Assembly (NCBI GenBank): GCA_017473615.1
Contig: JAFUKL010000012.1
Span: forward strand, 1 to 64,000
Length of the DNA: 64,000 nucleotides
Direction: 5' to 3'
From: Muribaculaceae bacterium
GTDB taxonomy: Bacteria; Bacteroidota; Bacteroidia; Bacteroidales; Muribaculaceae
This document shows, piece by piece, positions 28,272-36,809 of this stretch. A program made the position numbers and the translations under genes. Below the pieces are notes generated by a model that worked only from the letters and a program-made list of their open reading frames with translations, was not told the DNA's origin and searched no databases. How positions within the stretch are numbered: the stretch's first letter is position 1; the number at the start of each line of letters is the position of its first letter.

Positions 28272-30497
28272 TCAGTTTACCGACTTTATCTCATTTAAGA
28301 AATAAGCTTGAGATTTCAATAGATTACGAGACTGCAAAACCATAGTTTTTGTTTCATTAAGAATATTCATATAAAGCATGCTGGCACGTGTACTCATATC
28401 CTCTGTCTTCAAGCGCTTTATCTGATTCTTTATCTTATCTGCTATCGTTCCGAACAATTTATCACGCATAACCATAATTTCATCCAAATCAGTAAAATCC
28501 TTTCTGCTGAGCATTTCATTAATCTTGTCGAAAATAGCATCCACTTCATCATTAATCTGTTTCAAATCATGAATCTGCTCCTCTGTGAAACCGCGGTGAT
28601 TATTGTCGATATGCTCATAGGCAGGGCGGGTACAATGCAATAATGCCTTCGACACCTCGCATAAAAAGTCTACAACTTGTACATAATAATGCCCTGTTTC
28701 CACCTTTGAATCTTCAAGTTTCTTCAGCATCGAAAGAATCTCATACTTACGTACATTCGCTTCATCATACATTTCTTTAGAATCTGCCACTGCCTCTTTT
28801 AACACCTTACGGTTCTCATTAAACAGAGCCACAAGCATGTGGTTATATATATAGGAAACCCTTTCCATTGTTTCACTAACCACTTTTGTACAAGAGTAAA
28901 GAACATCCGTATCGGCATCACCTGCCACAATCATTGATTTCTTATCCTCGCTTGACTTCTTTGACTTGAATATCAAACTATGACATAAAGCGTAACCGCA
29001 CAATAGAATCACAACAATCAATGCAAACCATCCGCCCCACATAAGTGCAATACCTATCACAAATGAAATAACAAATGCTGAAATCGCTGTCATGAACCAT
29101 CCTGAAATAACCACCATAACACCGGAAATACGGTAAACAGCACTTTCACGTCCCCAAGCTCTATCGGCAAGAGACGAACCCATTGCCACCATGAAAATCA
29201 CATACGTTGTAGACAACGGCAACTTAAAGGACGTTCCTATACATATAAGCATTGCAGCAGCCGATAAGTTCACAATAGCACGAATATTATCATAAGCTTT
29301 TCCTTCACGTTCTTCCTCTGAAATAGGTATGAATTGCCGTTCTATGGCAGCTGCCAACTTCTTAGGCATTACTCTTTCATAAAGATTACTTGCACCCACA
29401 GCAAATCTCACAAGTGCGCGAGATATGGCATTGGAACCAAAACGCTCATCTTCATCATTTTGAGAAGCAAGATTCAATGAGGTCTCAGCCACTTTCATTG
29501 CAGTACGAGAGAAGAACAAGGTTAACACCATTACAACTCCGGCTGCAATCAAAAACCAAGGATTCACTTTTGCCGGACCGGCAAGCCCTGACATCATCAT
29601 ATTCATATCACCGCTATCCAATGCCAATTGATAAGAATCCAATCCCGCCATTGGAACACCGATAAAATTAACCAAGTCATTACCGGCAAATGCCAACGCC
29701 AAAGCAAATGTTCCTGATAGGATGGTAATCTTCATTATATCAACTTTTATACGTTGCAATAAGAACAAAATCACCGAGAAACCTATCCAAAAATAAAACA
29801 AAATTGCTGTCATATTCTCATTAAGCATCGCCATTGTTTCAGCACTTATTAGACCTGAGCTCTTCAATCCCTTGAATATGGCAAAATACAGAATACCAAC
29901 CAATGCCACACCACACCATAGCGCGCCATAACGATTCATCGCCTTATTATATCTGAACGAAAACAAAATACGGGAGAAATACATTATTACAACACCTACG
30001 GCAAACGAAAGCACAACCGACACAAGTATCGCACTTATCATCGCAAGAGCTTTTCCGCTATTGATAAATGAACCTACATCGGCAAGCGATAACCCTGAAT
30101 CATTTGCTACTTTATAACAAGTGACAGCCACTGCACTACCCAACAATTCAAAAATCAATGATACGGTGGTTGATGTAGGTAATCCCAAAAGATTAAATGT
30201 ATTAAGCAATATTACATCGGCAAGCATTGCTCCCACGAGCAACATCATCACTTCATTAAAAGAGAACATTTCCGGATGAAACACACCGCTACGCGCCACT
30301 TCCATCATTCCGTTTGATGTTACCACACCCACAAGTATACCAATAGATGCCACAAGCAGGATAGTTCTTTTTGACGCTACTTTTGTTCCAAGTGACGCAC
30401 CTATAAAATTCACAGCGTCATTTGTAACGCCTACAATCAAATCAATTACGGCTAAGATAGCCAAGACAATCAATATTACAACAAATATCGGATCCAT
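28272..30497 (-). CDS. Inorganic phosphate transporter (PiT family) with PhoU-like tail
   Basis: 741-aa membrane protein. The PiT signature GVTNDAVNFIGASLGTK is near the N-terminus, and its inverted partner AFAGNDLVNFIGVPMAG lies near residue 270, with about ten hydrophobic helices to residue ~520. The C-terminal ~220 residues are soluble and helical (ETMERVSYIYNHMLV..., KQINDEVDAIFDKINEML) like PhoU/DUF47 regulators that in other genomes are separate genes. This would be low-affinity, cation-coupled phosphate uptake with a built-in regulatory domain. It lies 36 bases after the histidine kinase gene, so RR, HK and transporter form one operon. Confidence 0.9.
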   Translation of the reverse strand: MDPIFVVILIVLAILAVIDLIVGVTNDAVNFIGASLGTKVASKRTILLVASIGILVGVVTSNGMMEVARSGVFHPEMFSFNEVMMLLVGAMLADVILLNTFNLLGLPTSTTVSLIFELLGSAVAVTCYKVANDSGLSLADVGSFINSGKALAMISAILVSVVLSFAVGVVIMYFSRILFSFRYNKAMNRYGALWCGVALVGILYFAIFKGLKSSGLISAETMAMLNENMTAILFYFWIGFSVILFLLQRIKVDIMKITILSGTFALALAFAGNDLVNFIGVPMAGLDSYQLALDSGDMNMMMSGLAGPAKVNPWFLIAAGVVMVLTLFFSRTAMKVAETSLNLASQNDEDERFGSNAISRALVRFAVGASNLYERVMPKKLAAAIERQFIPISEEEREGKAYDNIRAIVNLSAAAMLICIGTSFKLPLSTTYVIFMVAMGSSLADRAWGRESAVYRISGVMVVISGWFMTAISAFVISFVIGIALMWGGWFALIVVILLCGYALCHSLIFKSKKSSEDKKSMIVAGDADTDVLYSCTKVVSETMERVSYIYNHMLVALFNENRKVLKEAVADSKEMYDEANVRKYEILSMLKKLEDSKVETGHYYVQVVDFLCEVSKALLHCTRPAYEHIDNNHRGFTEEQIHDLKQINDEVDAIFDKINEMLSRKDFTDLDEIMVMRDKLFGTIADKIKNQIKRLKTEDMSTRASMLYMNILNETKTMVLQSRNLLKSQAYFLNEIKSVN

Positions 30498-30533
30498 ATC
30501 TTTTTCTTATTAATTTATATTTCAATTGATATA

Positions 30534-31982
30534 TTATTTACATAAAGTGAATGTAAACTGAAGACCGCCCTTACGACGATTGGAAACCTTTATAGAGCCT
30601 CCGTGGAATACAATCGCATTTTTTACAATGGATAATCCCAATCCTGTACCACCCATCTTGCGAGAGCGACCGGAATCGACACGATAGAATCGTTCAAACA
30701 ACTTATTCAGATGCTCTTTATCAACACCTATACCATTATCGGCAAATTCAAACATATAACAATCCCCTTCATCGGTAGCAGTTATATATATGTCACGACC
30801 TCCCGAATATGCCAACGCATTATTGACAAGATTACTGAATATAGACTCTACAAGTGACTGATTACCGTTGATAATCATATTATCCGGAACATCAATATTT
30901 AAACGCATACGTTTTTCAGCAGGATAAATGTCCATATCTTTCTCCAAGCCTTTCAAAACGCCATTGATATTAACCTTTTCACGCTCTATACGATCACTCG
31001 CCTCCGAAATGCGCGTTATTATTGAAATATCATGCAACAAAGAGCTTAACTGCTTAACATGTCCGTAAGCATTTTCCAACAATTCGGTTAACTGCTCCTT
31101 GCTTAGACGCTCACCATTGTTTACCATAGTCTCCAAGCATGCTTGAATAGCATGTACCGGAGTTTTTATCTCATGATTGATATTATTTGTAAGTTGTTGT
31201 TTGATACGTTGCTTTTCTTGCTCTTCAAAAATAGCGGCTTCTACATTTTCATCTCGTTCCTTTCGCATTTTCTGCTCACTGATGTACATGTTCACTATAG
31301 TGCTTGATATATCACCAAGTTCATCCTGTGGGAACTCATATCTTTCGCTTACGTCAAGTGTTCCTTCCTCCGCTTTGGTTGCAAATTCTTTCAAACTTTT
31401 CACAGTCTGACCTATACGCCTAATAGCAAAATATGCTATTATATTCACAACAACAGCTATAATAACTATTATCAAACCATATAGCCAATCTACTTGTAGT
31501 GTCTGCACCAAAGAGTCATTGTAAGGCATTGCCGAACGAACTACCACCGAATCCCCCTTGGTTGCCGAATAAAAATATATATTATCAATCGAACGTGATG
31601 CACGGCGAACGGTATAACCGTGTCCTGCATTCATAGCATCGGTAAACTCTTTTCTGTCACTATGATTTTCCAAGACAGCTTCTGCATCTGTATCATACAG
31701 AATCTTTCCCTTAAAATCAATCACCGTTATACGCACAGAATCATCCTTATTGACAGCCTTTCGGGCTTTCAAAGCATCGATGCCTCCGGCATACTCCATT
31801 TCACTCAATATCTCCGTATTGAGTACCTGCAATTGAGAATCAAGAGTCTCTATTTTGAACTCTTTCTCACGCGTATACTGCAACACAAAGAATGCAAATG
31901 TCAAAATCCATGTAAAACAGCTTATCAGCCAGAAAAGCCGTGTCTGATAACTGCCGCTACTCATTTTTGAATCCATAGCCAT
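30534..31982 (-). CDS. Sensor histidine kinase (PhoR-like architecture)
   Basis: 482-aa inner-membrane kinase. Membrane helix 1 is at ~14-34 and a periplasmic sensor at ~35-165. Membrane helix 2 (LYGLIIVIIAVVVNIIAYFAI) is at ~168-190, followed by a HAMP-like linker. The HisKA domain has phospho-acceptor His270 in NHEIKTP, and the HATPase_c domain has NLVNNALAYS, DNGIGV and GGTGLGLSIVK. Its start overlaps the response regulator stop by 26 bases, and the phosphate transporter follows. The context suggests phosphate sensing, as with PhoR, but the periplasmic domain is not diagnostic. Confidence 0.9.
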   Translation of the reverse strand: MAMDSKMSSGSYQTRLFWLISCFTWILTFAFFVLQYTREKEFKIETLDSQLQVLNTEILSEMEYAGGIDALKARKAVNKDDSVRITVIDFKGKILYDTDAEAVLENHSDRKEFTDAMNAGHGYTVRRASRSIDNIYFYSATKGDSVVVRSAMPYNDSLVQTLQVDWLYGLIIVIIAVVVNIIAYFAIRRIGQTVKSLKEFATKAEEGTLDVSERYEFPQDELGDISSTIVNMYISEQKMRKERDENVEAAIFEEQEKQRIKQQLTNNINHEIKTPVHAIQACLETMVNNGERLSKEQLTELLENAYGHVKQLSSLLHDISIITRISEASDRIEREKVNINGVLKGLEKDMDIYPAEKRMRLNIDVPDNMIINGNQSLVESIFSNLVNNALAYSGGRDIYITATDEGDCYMFEFADNGIGVDKEHLNKLFERFYRVDSGRSRKMGGTGLGLSIVKNAIVFHGGSIKVSNRRKGGLQFTFTLCK

Positions 31983-32652
31983 AACCTTGTTTTGTAATTA
32001 TATTATTTCCATATTTTCCCAATTTTTTCCTTAATCGGTTTATATTTACATCTATTGTTCTATCCACGACATACACATCCTCATCCCATACTTCATTAAG
32101 AATCTCTTCTCTGGAAAAGACTTTTCCGCAATTGGACAACAGCAATTTTAATATGCCTAATTCCTTTTTCGTAAACGGAATTTCCTCACCGTCGATATAG
32201 CATTCTTTTTTTTCTAAATCTATTTCAAGTGTCTTATATGTTATCAGTTGATTCGCTTTGTCAAGCTGTTGTCCCACACAGCTACGTCTTAATACACTTT
32301 TCACCCTCAATAGTAATTCTTTCATAGAAAACGGTTTCTTGATATAATCATCAGCTCCGCACATAAAACCATTAACCAAGTCATTCTCCGTATCTTTTGC
32401 AGTACAAAGAATCACTGGTATATTTTTCAGTTTCTCATCGGCACGGATTGCCGAAGTAAATTCAAATCCGCTCATTTCCTCCATCATCACATCCAGTAGG
32501 ATAAGGGAATACTTATACAACGGCATTTTCAAAGCCTCTTCAGCCGAATATGCCACATCTACACAATATCCATCCAGCTCCAGATTCAATTTCAAGACAT
32601 CGCACAATGTCCGTTCATCGTCAACAACTAAAACCGTTTGTCTCTCTGCCAT
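31957..32652 (-). CDS. OmpR/PhoB-family response regulator
   Basis: 231 aa. The receiver domain (1-120) has the acidic pair DDE at 11-13, phospho-acceptor Asp54 (LLDVMM) and Lys in KKPFS near 105. A winged-helix DNA-binding domain follows (FTKKELGILKLLL...VDRTIDVNINRLRKKL). It is the first gene of the RR-HK-PiT operon. The -7 box (32678-32685) and a PHO-box-like direct repeat (32706-32723) lie upstream, consistent with autoregulation by a PhoB-like protein. The PhoB assignment is inferred from the operon. Confidence 0.9.
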   Translation of the reverse strand: MAERQTVLVVDDERTLCDVLKLNLELDGYCVDVAYSAEEALKMPLYKYSLILLDVMMEEMSGFEFTSAIRADEKLKNIPVILCTAKDTENDLVNGFMCGADDYIKKPFSMKELLLRVKSVLRRSCVGQQLDKANQLITYKTLEIDLEKKECYIDGEEIPFTKKELGILKLLLSNCGKVFSREEILNEVWDEDVYVVDRTIDVNINRLRKKLGKYGNNIITKQGYGYGFKNE

Positions 32653-32677
32653 AAGATTTTATCTATTTTGAGTACTG

Positions 32678-32685
32678 CAAAATTA
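32678..32685 (-). promoter_or_regulatory. -7 box of the RR-HK-PiT operon
   Basis: The minus strand reads TAATTTTG, 25 bases before the RR start. No -33 TTTG is seen, as expected for an activator-dependent promoter. Confidence 0.5.
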
Positions 32686-32705
32686 ATTTGCACATTCTTA
32701 ACCAT

Positions 32706-32723
32706 TATAACAAATTTGTAACA
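32706..32723 (+). promoter_or_regulatory. PHO-box-like direct repeat
   Basis: TATAACA-AATT-TGTAACA gives two 7-bp direct repeats with an 11-base period and a 4-base AT spacer, the architecture of PhoB boxes. Further TATAACAAA copies lie at 32733 and 32777. The site is 20 bases upstream of the RR -7 box, inside the divergent spacer with the NhaC-type gene. Confidence 0.35.
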
Positions 32724-32808
32724 TTTTACAATTATAACAAAACCGTAAAAATCCACCACCTTAAAGTTAACAATCTTATAACAAAAAGCCAAATCTAAAA
32801 TTTATACC

Positions 32809-32816
32809 TATCTTTG
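32809..32816 (+). promoter_or_regulatory. -7 box upstream of the NhaC-type antiporter gene
   Basis: TATCTTTG matches TAnnTTTG, 30 bases before the TTG start. No clear -33 element is seen. Confidence 0.5.
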
Positions 32817-32846
32817 CAACCGTAATAATTATAAACCTACATAAAA

Positions 32847-34289
32847 TTGAAAAACAAAATTCATAGAAACCAACTTCCATCTCCTATAGCATCGGCAATT
32901 CCTATTATTTTTCTTATCACATCGCTGATAACGATGCTTGTTACCCAAGGCACTGACGCAATCTACAACAACAGTCAACTTATCTTGCTTGGTGCAGCAG
33001 CTTTAGCATTCGCTATATCACGCATATTCTATCCTTGCAGTTGGAATATGCTTAAAATAGGTCTTTACAAAAGCGCAAAGCAGATTTTACCGGCTGTACC
33101 TATTTTATTACTCATAGCTATGGTTTCTGCCACATGGATGCTGGGAGGAATTGTGCCTTCGCTTATATATTATGGGATAGAATTTATCAACCCTAAGACT
33201 TTTCTTGTGGTAACATGTGCAGTGTGTTCTGTTATATCGGTTCTTACTGGAAGTTCTTGGACTACATGTGCCACTATAGGTATTGCATTCATGGGTATAG
33301 GAACTATCATGGGATACAATGAAGCGTGGATAGCAGGAGCCGTTATTTCAGGTGCATATTTCGGTGATAAGATGTCTCCGCTATCCGATACAACTGTTTT
33401 GGCGGCATCATCAACAGGGGTAAAATTATTCGACCACATAAAGTACTTGTTCATTACCACAGTTCCTGCCATGACCATCGCATTACTTGTATATTTTCTT
33501 CTTGGTATAAATATTGATAGTAATATAGCCGAACACAACGAAGAGCTTACCATTCAGTTGGTAAAGACTTTTAACATTTCACCGTGGTTACTTTTAGCTC
33601 CTGTCATTACATGCGCACTCATCATAATGCGTATAAATGTACTCATCACACTTACTATAAGTACGATTCTTGGTATTATAGGTCTTTGTATATTCGAGCC
33701 GCAATTGCTTTCAGCAATGACAAACGGCGGAAATTCTTTCATGACAATAATCAAAATCCTTATGACCAATACCTCAATAGAAACACATAATAACGTTCTT
33801 AACGAATTGGTCTCTACCGGAGGCGTTGAAGGCATGATGAATACAATCTACCTTATTTTGAGCGCAATGATTTTCGGAGGAGTTATGCTTGGTACAGGTA
33901 TGCTTTCATGCATTACTCGTTCCTGCTTAAAGGGTGTAAAAAGAACAACATCGGCAGTAACTACCACCGTCGGCTCAGGTCTTTTTATGAATAGTTGTAC
34001 AGGCGATCAATACTTATCGATAATCATCACAGCCAACCTATTCAAGAATCTTTATAAAAAATTAGGATTGGAACCGCGATTGCTCGGACGCTCCATAGAA
34101 GATTCCGTTTCAGTAACTTCGGTACTTATTCCGTGGAACTCTTGTGGTATTACCCAATCGACAGTACTCGGTGTCGCCACTCTATCCTACCTGCCGTATT
34201 GTGTTTTTAACTATATGTGTCCCATCATGTCTGTTGTCATCGCCTATATTGGATATAAAATATCATCCTATTCTGGCTCCAATAAATGA
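32847..34289 (+). CDS. nhaC: NhaC-family Na+/H+ antiporter
   Basis: 480-aa inner-membrane antiporter with about twelve hydrophobic helices. Family segments include GSSWTTCATIGIAFMGIG, GAYFGDKMSPLSDTTVLAAS and a second-half repeat with SVLIPWNSCGI. It exchanges Na+ for H+ (some homologues use malate or lactate). The start appears to be TTG at 32847; the next in-frame ATG (residue 31) would cut into the first helix, and the leader KNKIHRNQLPSP is typical. The 3' end overlaps the converging YcxB-like gene by 27 bases. With nhaA broken nearby, this may be a main Na+/H+ exchanger. Confidence 0.88.
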   Translation: MKNKIHRNQLPSPIASAIPIIFLITSLITMLVTQGTDAIYNNSQLILLGAAALAFAISRIFYPCSWNMLKIGLYKSAKQILPAVPILLLIAMVSATWMLGGIVPSLIYYGIEFINPKTFLVVTCAVCSVISVLTGSSWTTCATIGIAFMGIGTIMGYNEAWIAGAVISGAYFGDKMSPLSDTTVLAASSTGVKLFDHIKYLFITTVPAMTIALLVYFLLGINIDSNIAEHNEELTIQLVKTFNISPWLLLAPVITCALIIMRINVLITLTISTILGIIGLCIFEPQLLSAMTNGGNSFMTIIKILMTNTSIETHNNVLNELVSTGGVEGMMNTIYLILSAMIFGGVMLGTGMLSCITRSCLKGVKRTTSAVTTTVGSGLFMNSCTGDQYLSIIITANLFKNLYKKLGLEPRLLGRSIEDSVSVTSVLIPWNSCGITQSTVLGVATLSYLPYCVFNYMCPIMSVVIAYIGYKISSYSGSNK

Positions 34290-34793
34290 TACAATCATAC
34301 GTAAATGCTCGACATCATAGAATGCCGTATAAGGTACAGCCAAAAAGGAATAACGAGGACGCTTGAACATCAGCAACAAGCATTCGTCCTTTGCCTCTAT
34401 TTTTTTTATTGCATCCCACTTTATGATTAGCTCTTCTATTTCATAATCTGTCAAACTTTCTTCATCCGCAATGTCTTTGAAGGTTTGTCTTTTCATCCTT
34501 ATATGAATGCCGGAATCATCAAGCTCCATATCTTTTGGCAATGTGGAATAACGGCTTTCAGGAACAATGCCATAATAAACCACAACCATGAATAATATCA
34601 TGGTAAACACAAGAAACAACAGAACTATGGCTACAAATATAAAATTTATATTTACTACCGACAGAGCCGCACACACAACCAACGGTAAGACGTATGCCCC
34701 CCACCACACTTTCATGTAAGCACCCAGCGTATAGCGGATATATCTGCTTGGAGAAATATTGTTCTCTTTTATATAAATTTTCGATTCTGTCAC
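34263..34793 (-). CDS. YcxB-like membrane protein
   Basis: 176 aa. Two hydrophobic helices (~30-80) are followed by a soluble YcxB-like domain (DDSGIHIRMKRQTF...LIIKWDAIKKIEAKDECLLLMFKRPRYSFLAVPYTAF), a PH-like fold in small membrane proteins of unknown role. It overlaps the upstream DUF486 gene by 4 bases, so the two are co-translated. Its 3' end overlaps the opposing nhaC gene. Confidence 0.75.
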   Translation of the reverse strand: MTESKIYIKENNISPSRYIRYTLGAYMKVWWGAYVLPLVVCAALSVVNINFIFVAIVLLFLVFTMILFMVVVYYGIVPESRYSTLPKDMELDDSGIHIRMKRQTFKDIADEESLTDYEIEELIIKWDAIKKIEAKDECLLLMFKRPRYSFLAVPYTAFYDVEHLRMIVSFIGARIG

Positions 34794-35176
34794 TTTGAAG
34801 AAGTATCCATAAATGCAAAATATACAGCACCTATAAGCAATAAAAACGCCATTACGTGATTCCAGTGCAACTGTTCTCCTTTAAAAAACACTATCGTAAA
34901 CACCGTAAAAATGATAAGCGTAATAGCCTCTTGCATTACCTTAAGTTGCATTAGCGTAAACGGACCTCCATTACCCACAAATCCCATACGGTTTGCCGGT
35001 ACTTGGAATGCATATTCGGCAAGAGCAATCAGCCATGAAAATAAAATCACGCCATACAACGGCCAATTATTGCTGATTCCTGCCGTTTGCAACTTTAAAT
35101 GTCCATACCATGCAAAAGTCATGAAAATATTGGAAATAACCAACATTCCCACTGTCAACAGACCTGTTTGCCACAT
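34790..35176 (-). CDS. DMT-family (DUF486) membrane protein
   Basis: 128 aa, four hydrophobic helices. The segment FAWYGHLK and the stretch SWLIALAEYAFQVPANRMG followed by FTLMQLKVMQEAITL are characteristic of the DUF486 group of small drug/metabolite-transporter-like proteins, probably acting as dimers. The substrate is unknown. It begins 14 bases after the Ntn hydrolase stop and overlaps the YcxB-like gene. Confidence 0.85.
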   Translation of the reverse strand: MWQTGLLTVGMLVISNIFMTFAWYGHLKLQTAGISNNWPLYGVILFSWLIALAEYAFQVPANRMGFVGNGGPFTLMQLKVMQEAITLIIFTVFTIVFFKGEQLHWNHVMAFLLLIGAVYFAFMDTSSK

Positions 35177-35190
35177 ATCACCTGCCTTGA

Positions 35191-36315
35191 TTATTTCTTA
35201 TTCGATAATTCTTTTCGGCGCTGAGCCAATTTTTCATATCCCTCTCTGTATATAGCCTCATTTTTCGCTTTCATCAACTGGCTGTAACCCGTACCTTCGG
35301 CATTGTACATCTTGGCTATATTCACATAACTTTTCCCGCTGCCGCGCTTGATGGAAAACACATCGTGCTTGCGCGCTACAACTGTATCACACAATTCTGA
35401 ATGACCGTTCTTGCCAAGACCGCGTAAGTCTGCAGGCACACCATTCTCACCCAACCACACATATCGGATTTCCGAGCACGGAGGATAGCCTATTCCTATC
35501 CACATTGTTGTTAGTGACGGATCTTCTCCCTGTAGTACACCTTCAATTACCGTGGTCGCAGTAGAACTTCTGCGCGGTATAAAATCCTGATCTACCACCC
35601 ACTCTTCATCACAATTAGTGAAATCCTTGCACATAAGACTATGATAAAAACGACGAGATATTTCCTCTGTAAATACTGCCGGAGTTACCTTTTGCTCCTT
35701 TAAATATGGAGCAAGCGTTTCTTTCAAGTTCTGCTCACGTATATAACCATATCCTTCATCCTTACGCCCGGAATAAGAGTAATTGGTACGAGTCAATATA
35801 CCGTCAGGCGAATCAGCCAAATCAAACATTCTATACGTATAGTTATTTGTCTCAAAATACCCGCCATTACCATGAGCATCTATCACCCCAAAATTAGCTT
35901 CCACAAACATCGGACGGGACAATGTGTCAAGAAATGCCTTAAAGTCTCCCATCGTTCGGCACACCTGCAACGCTCGAGCCATCAAGAAACCCTCCTTATC
36001 CATTCTGTTTGCACTTATTGTATCATCTTTCAAGTTATATGATGCAGTGTTCATTATTGCAAATCCTGCACTGTTATATCCCATCCAAGCTTCTCTACAT
36101 GCAGTATCACTGGCGTTATACAAACCTATATACTCCATATTTCCGTCTTTTGCAGGAATACGCTCTACTTTATTGTTCTCTTCCCCCGTGTCACGATGTT
36201 TCCATAGTAAGGGACGACCGTTCACGGTATTTTTTGCAGCAATTATGGCAGATGTGCAGGCGTATGCCCCACCAATGGTAAACACAGCCAATATTGTCAA
36301 TATAAATTTCTTCAT
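35191..36315 (-). CDS. C45/choloylglycine-type Ntn hydrolase, exported
   Basis: 374 aa. The signal peptide ends ...IGGAYA and mature protein would begin at Cys20 (CTSAIIAAKNTVNGRPLLWKHRD), the N-terminal nucleophile of Ntn hydrolases. It resembles linear-amide C-N hydrolases (acyl-CoA:6-aminopenicillanate acyltransferase and related C45/C69 peptidases) rather than true bile salt hydrolases. Later landmarks are LTRTNYSYSGRKDEGYG and ATTVIEGVLQGEDPSLTTMW. The substrate is unknown; release from the membrane would itself expose the catalytic Cys. A -7 box lies at 36342-36349. Confidence 0.82.
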   Translation of the reverse strand: MKKFILTILAVFTIGGAYACTSAIIAAKNTVNGRPLLWKHRDTGEENNKVERIPAKDGNMEYIGLYNASDTACREAWMGYNSAGFAIMNTASYNLKDDTISANRMDKEGFLMARALQVCRTMGDFKAFLDTLSRPMFVEANFGVIDAHGNGGYFETNNYTYRMFDLADSPDGILTRTNYSYSGRKDEGYGYIREQNLKETLAPYLKEQKVTPAVFTEEISRRFYHSLMCKDFTNCDEEWVVDQDFIPRRSSTATTVIEGVLQGEDPSLTTMWIGIGYPPCSEIRYVWLGENGVPADLRGLGKNGHSELCDTVVARKHDVFSIKRGSGKSYVNIAKMYNAEGTGYSQLMKAKNEAIYREGYEKLAQRRKELSNKK

Positions 36316-36341
36316 ATATAGTAATTTTATTTATTAATTTT

Positions 36342-36349
36342 CAAAGATA
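36342..36349 (-). promoter_or_regulatory. -7 box of the Ntn hydrolase gene
   Basis: The minus strand reads TATCTTTG, 27 bases before the start. It is divergent with the thioesterase -7 box 14 bases away. Confidence 0.5.
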
Positions 36350-36362
36350 GTAAGAAAAAGCG

Positions 36363-36370
36363 TACATTTG
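36363..36370 (+). promoter_or_regulatory. -7 box of the thioesterase-dprA pair
   Basis: TACATTTG matches TAnnTTTG, 22 bases before the ATG. The -33 position overlaps the divergent -7 box. Confidence 0.5.
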
Positions 36371-36391
36371 CATGATAAATCTCAGAAATAA

Positions 36392-36799
36392 ATGAAAGAT
36401 TATATATTCTCGACCGAAATTGCAGTGCGAGACTACGAATTAGACTGCGAAGGTGTGGTTAATAATGCCAACTATCTTCATTATTTGGAACACACCCGCC
36501 ACTTGTTCTGTGAATGGGCCGGGTTCTCATTCAAGCAGATGCAGGAGCAAGGAATCGATCCTATGCTAAACCGTATAGAAGTAGATTATAAAGTGCCTCT
36601 TCGCAGTGGAGACATCATGGAAAGCAAACTTTGGGTGGAGATGCAAGGTGTACGTTTTGTTTTTCATCAAGATATTTTCAATAAAGCAACAGGAGCGCAA
36701 GCTATTAAAGCTATCGTAAGCTGTGTGTGTACAAAGGATGGCAAGCTCACACGTGGCGAAGAACTCGCAACAGCTTTTCACAAGTTTTTCCAAAAATAA
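36392..36799 (+). CDS. Acyl-CoA/acyl-ACP thioesterase (4HBT hot-dog fold)
   Basis: 135 aa, YbgC-like. The hot-dog active-site segment VRDYELDCEGVVNNANYLHYLEHTR holds the expected acidic residue followed by the N-x-N-Y-L-x-Y-x-E-x-x-R helix. It hydrolyses acyl thioesters; chain length and carrier cannot be read here. It is followed 10 bases later by dprA and is probably co-transcribed from the -7 box at 36363. Confidence 0.85.
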   Translation: MKDYIFSTEIAVRDYELDCEGVVNNANYLHYLEHTRHLFCEWAGFSFKQMQEQGIDPMLNRIEVDYKVPLRSGDIMESKLWVEMQGVRFVFHQDIFNKATGAQAIKAIVSCVCTKDGKLTRGEELATAFHKFFQK

Positions 36800-36809
36800 G
36801 GCTTTGCTT

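Noticed and set aside
36723..36809. Longer dprA starting inside the thioesterase gene
   Set aside because: The extra 29 residues read the thioesterase 3' end in another frame. ATG at 36810 gives a normal DprA N-terminus.
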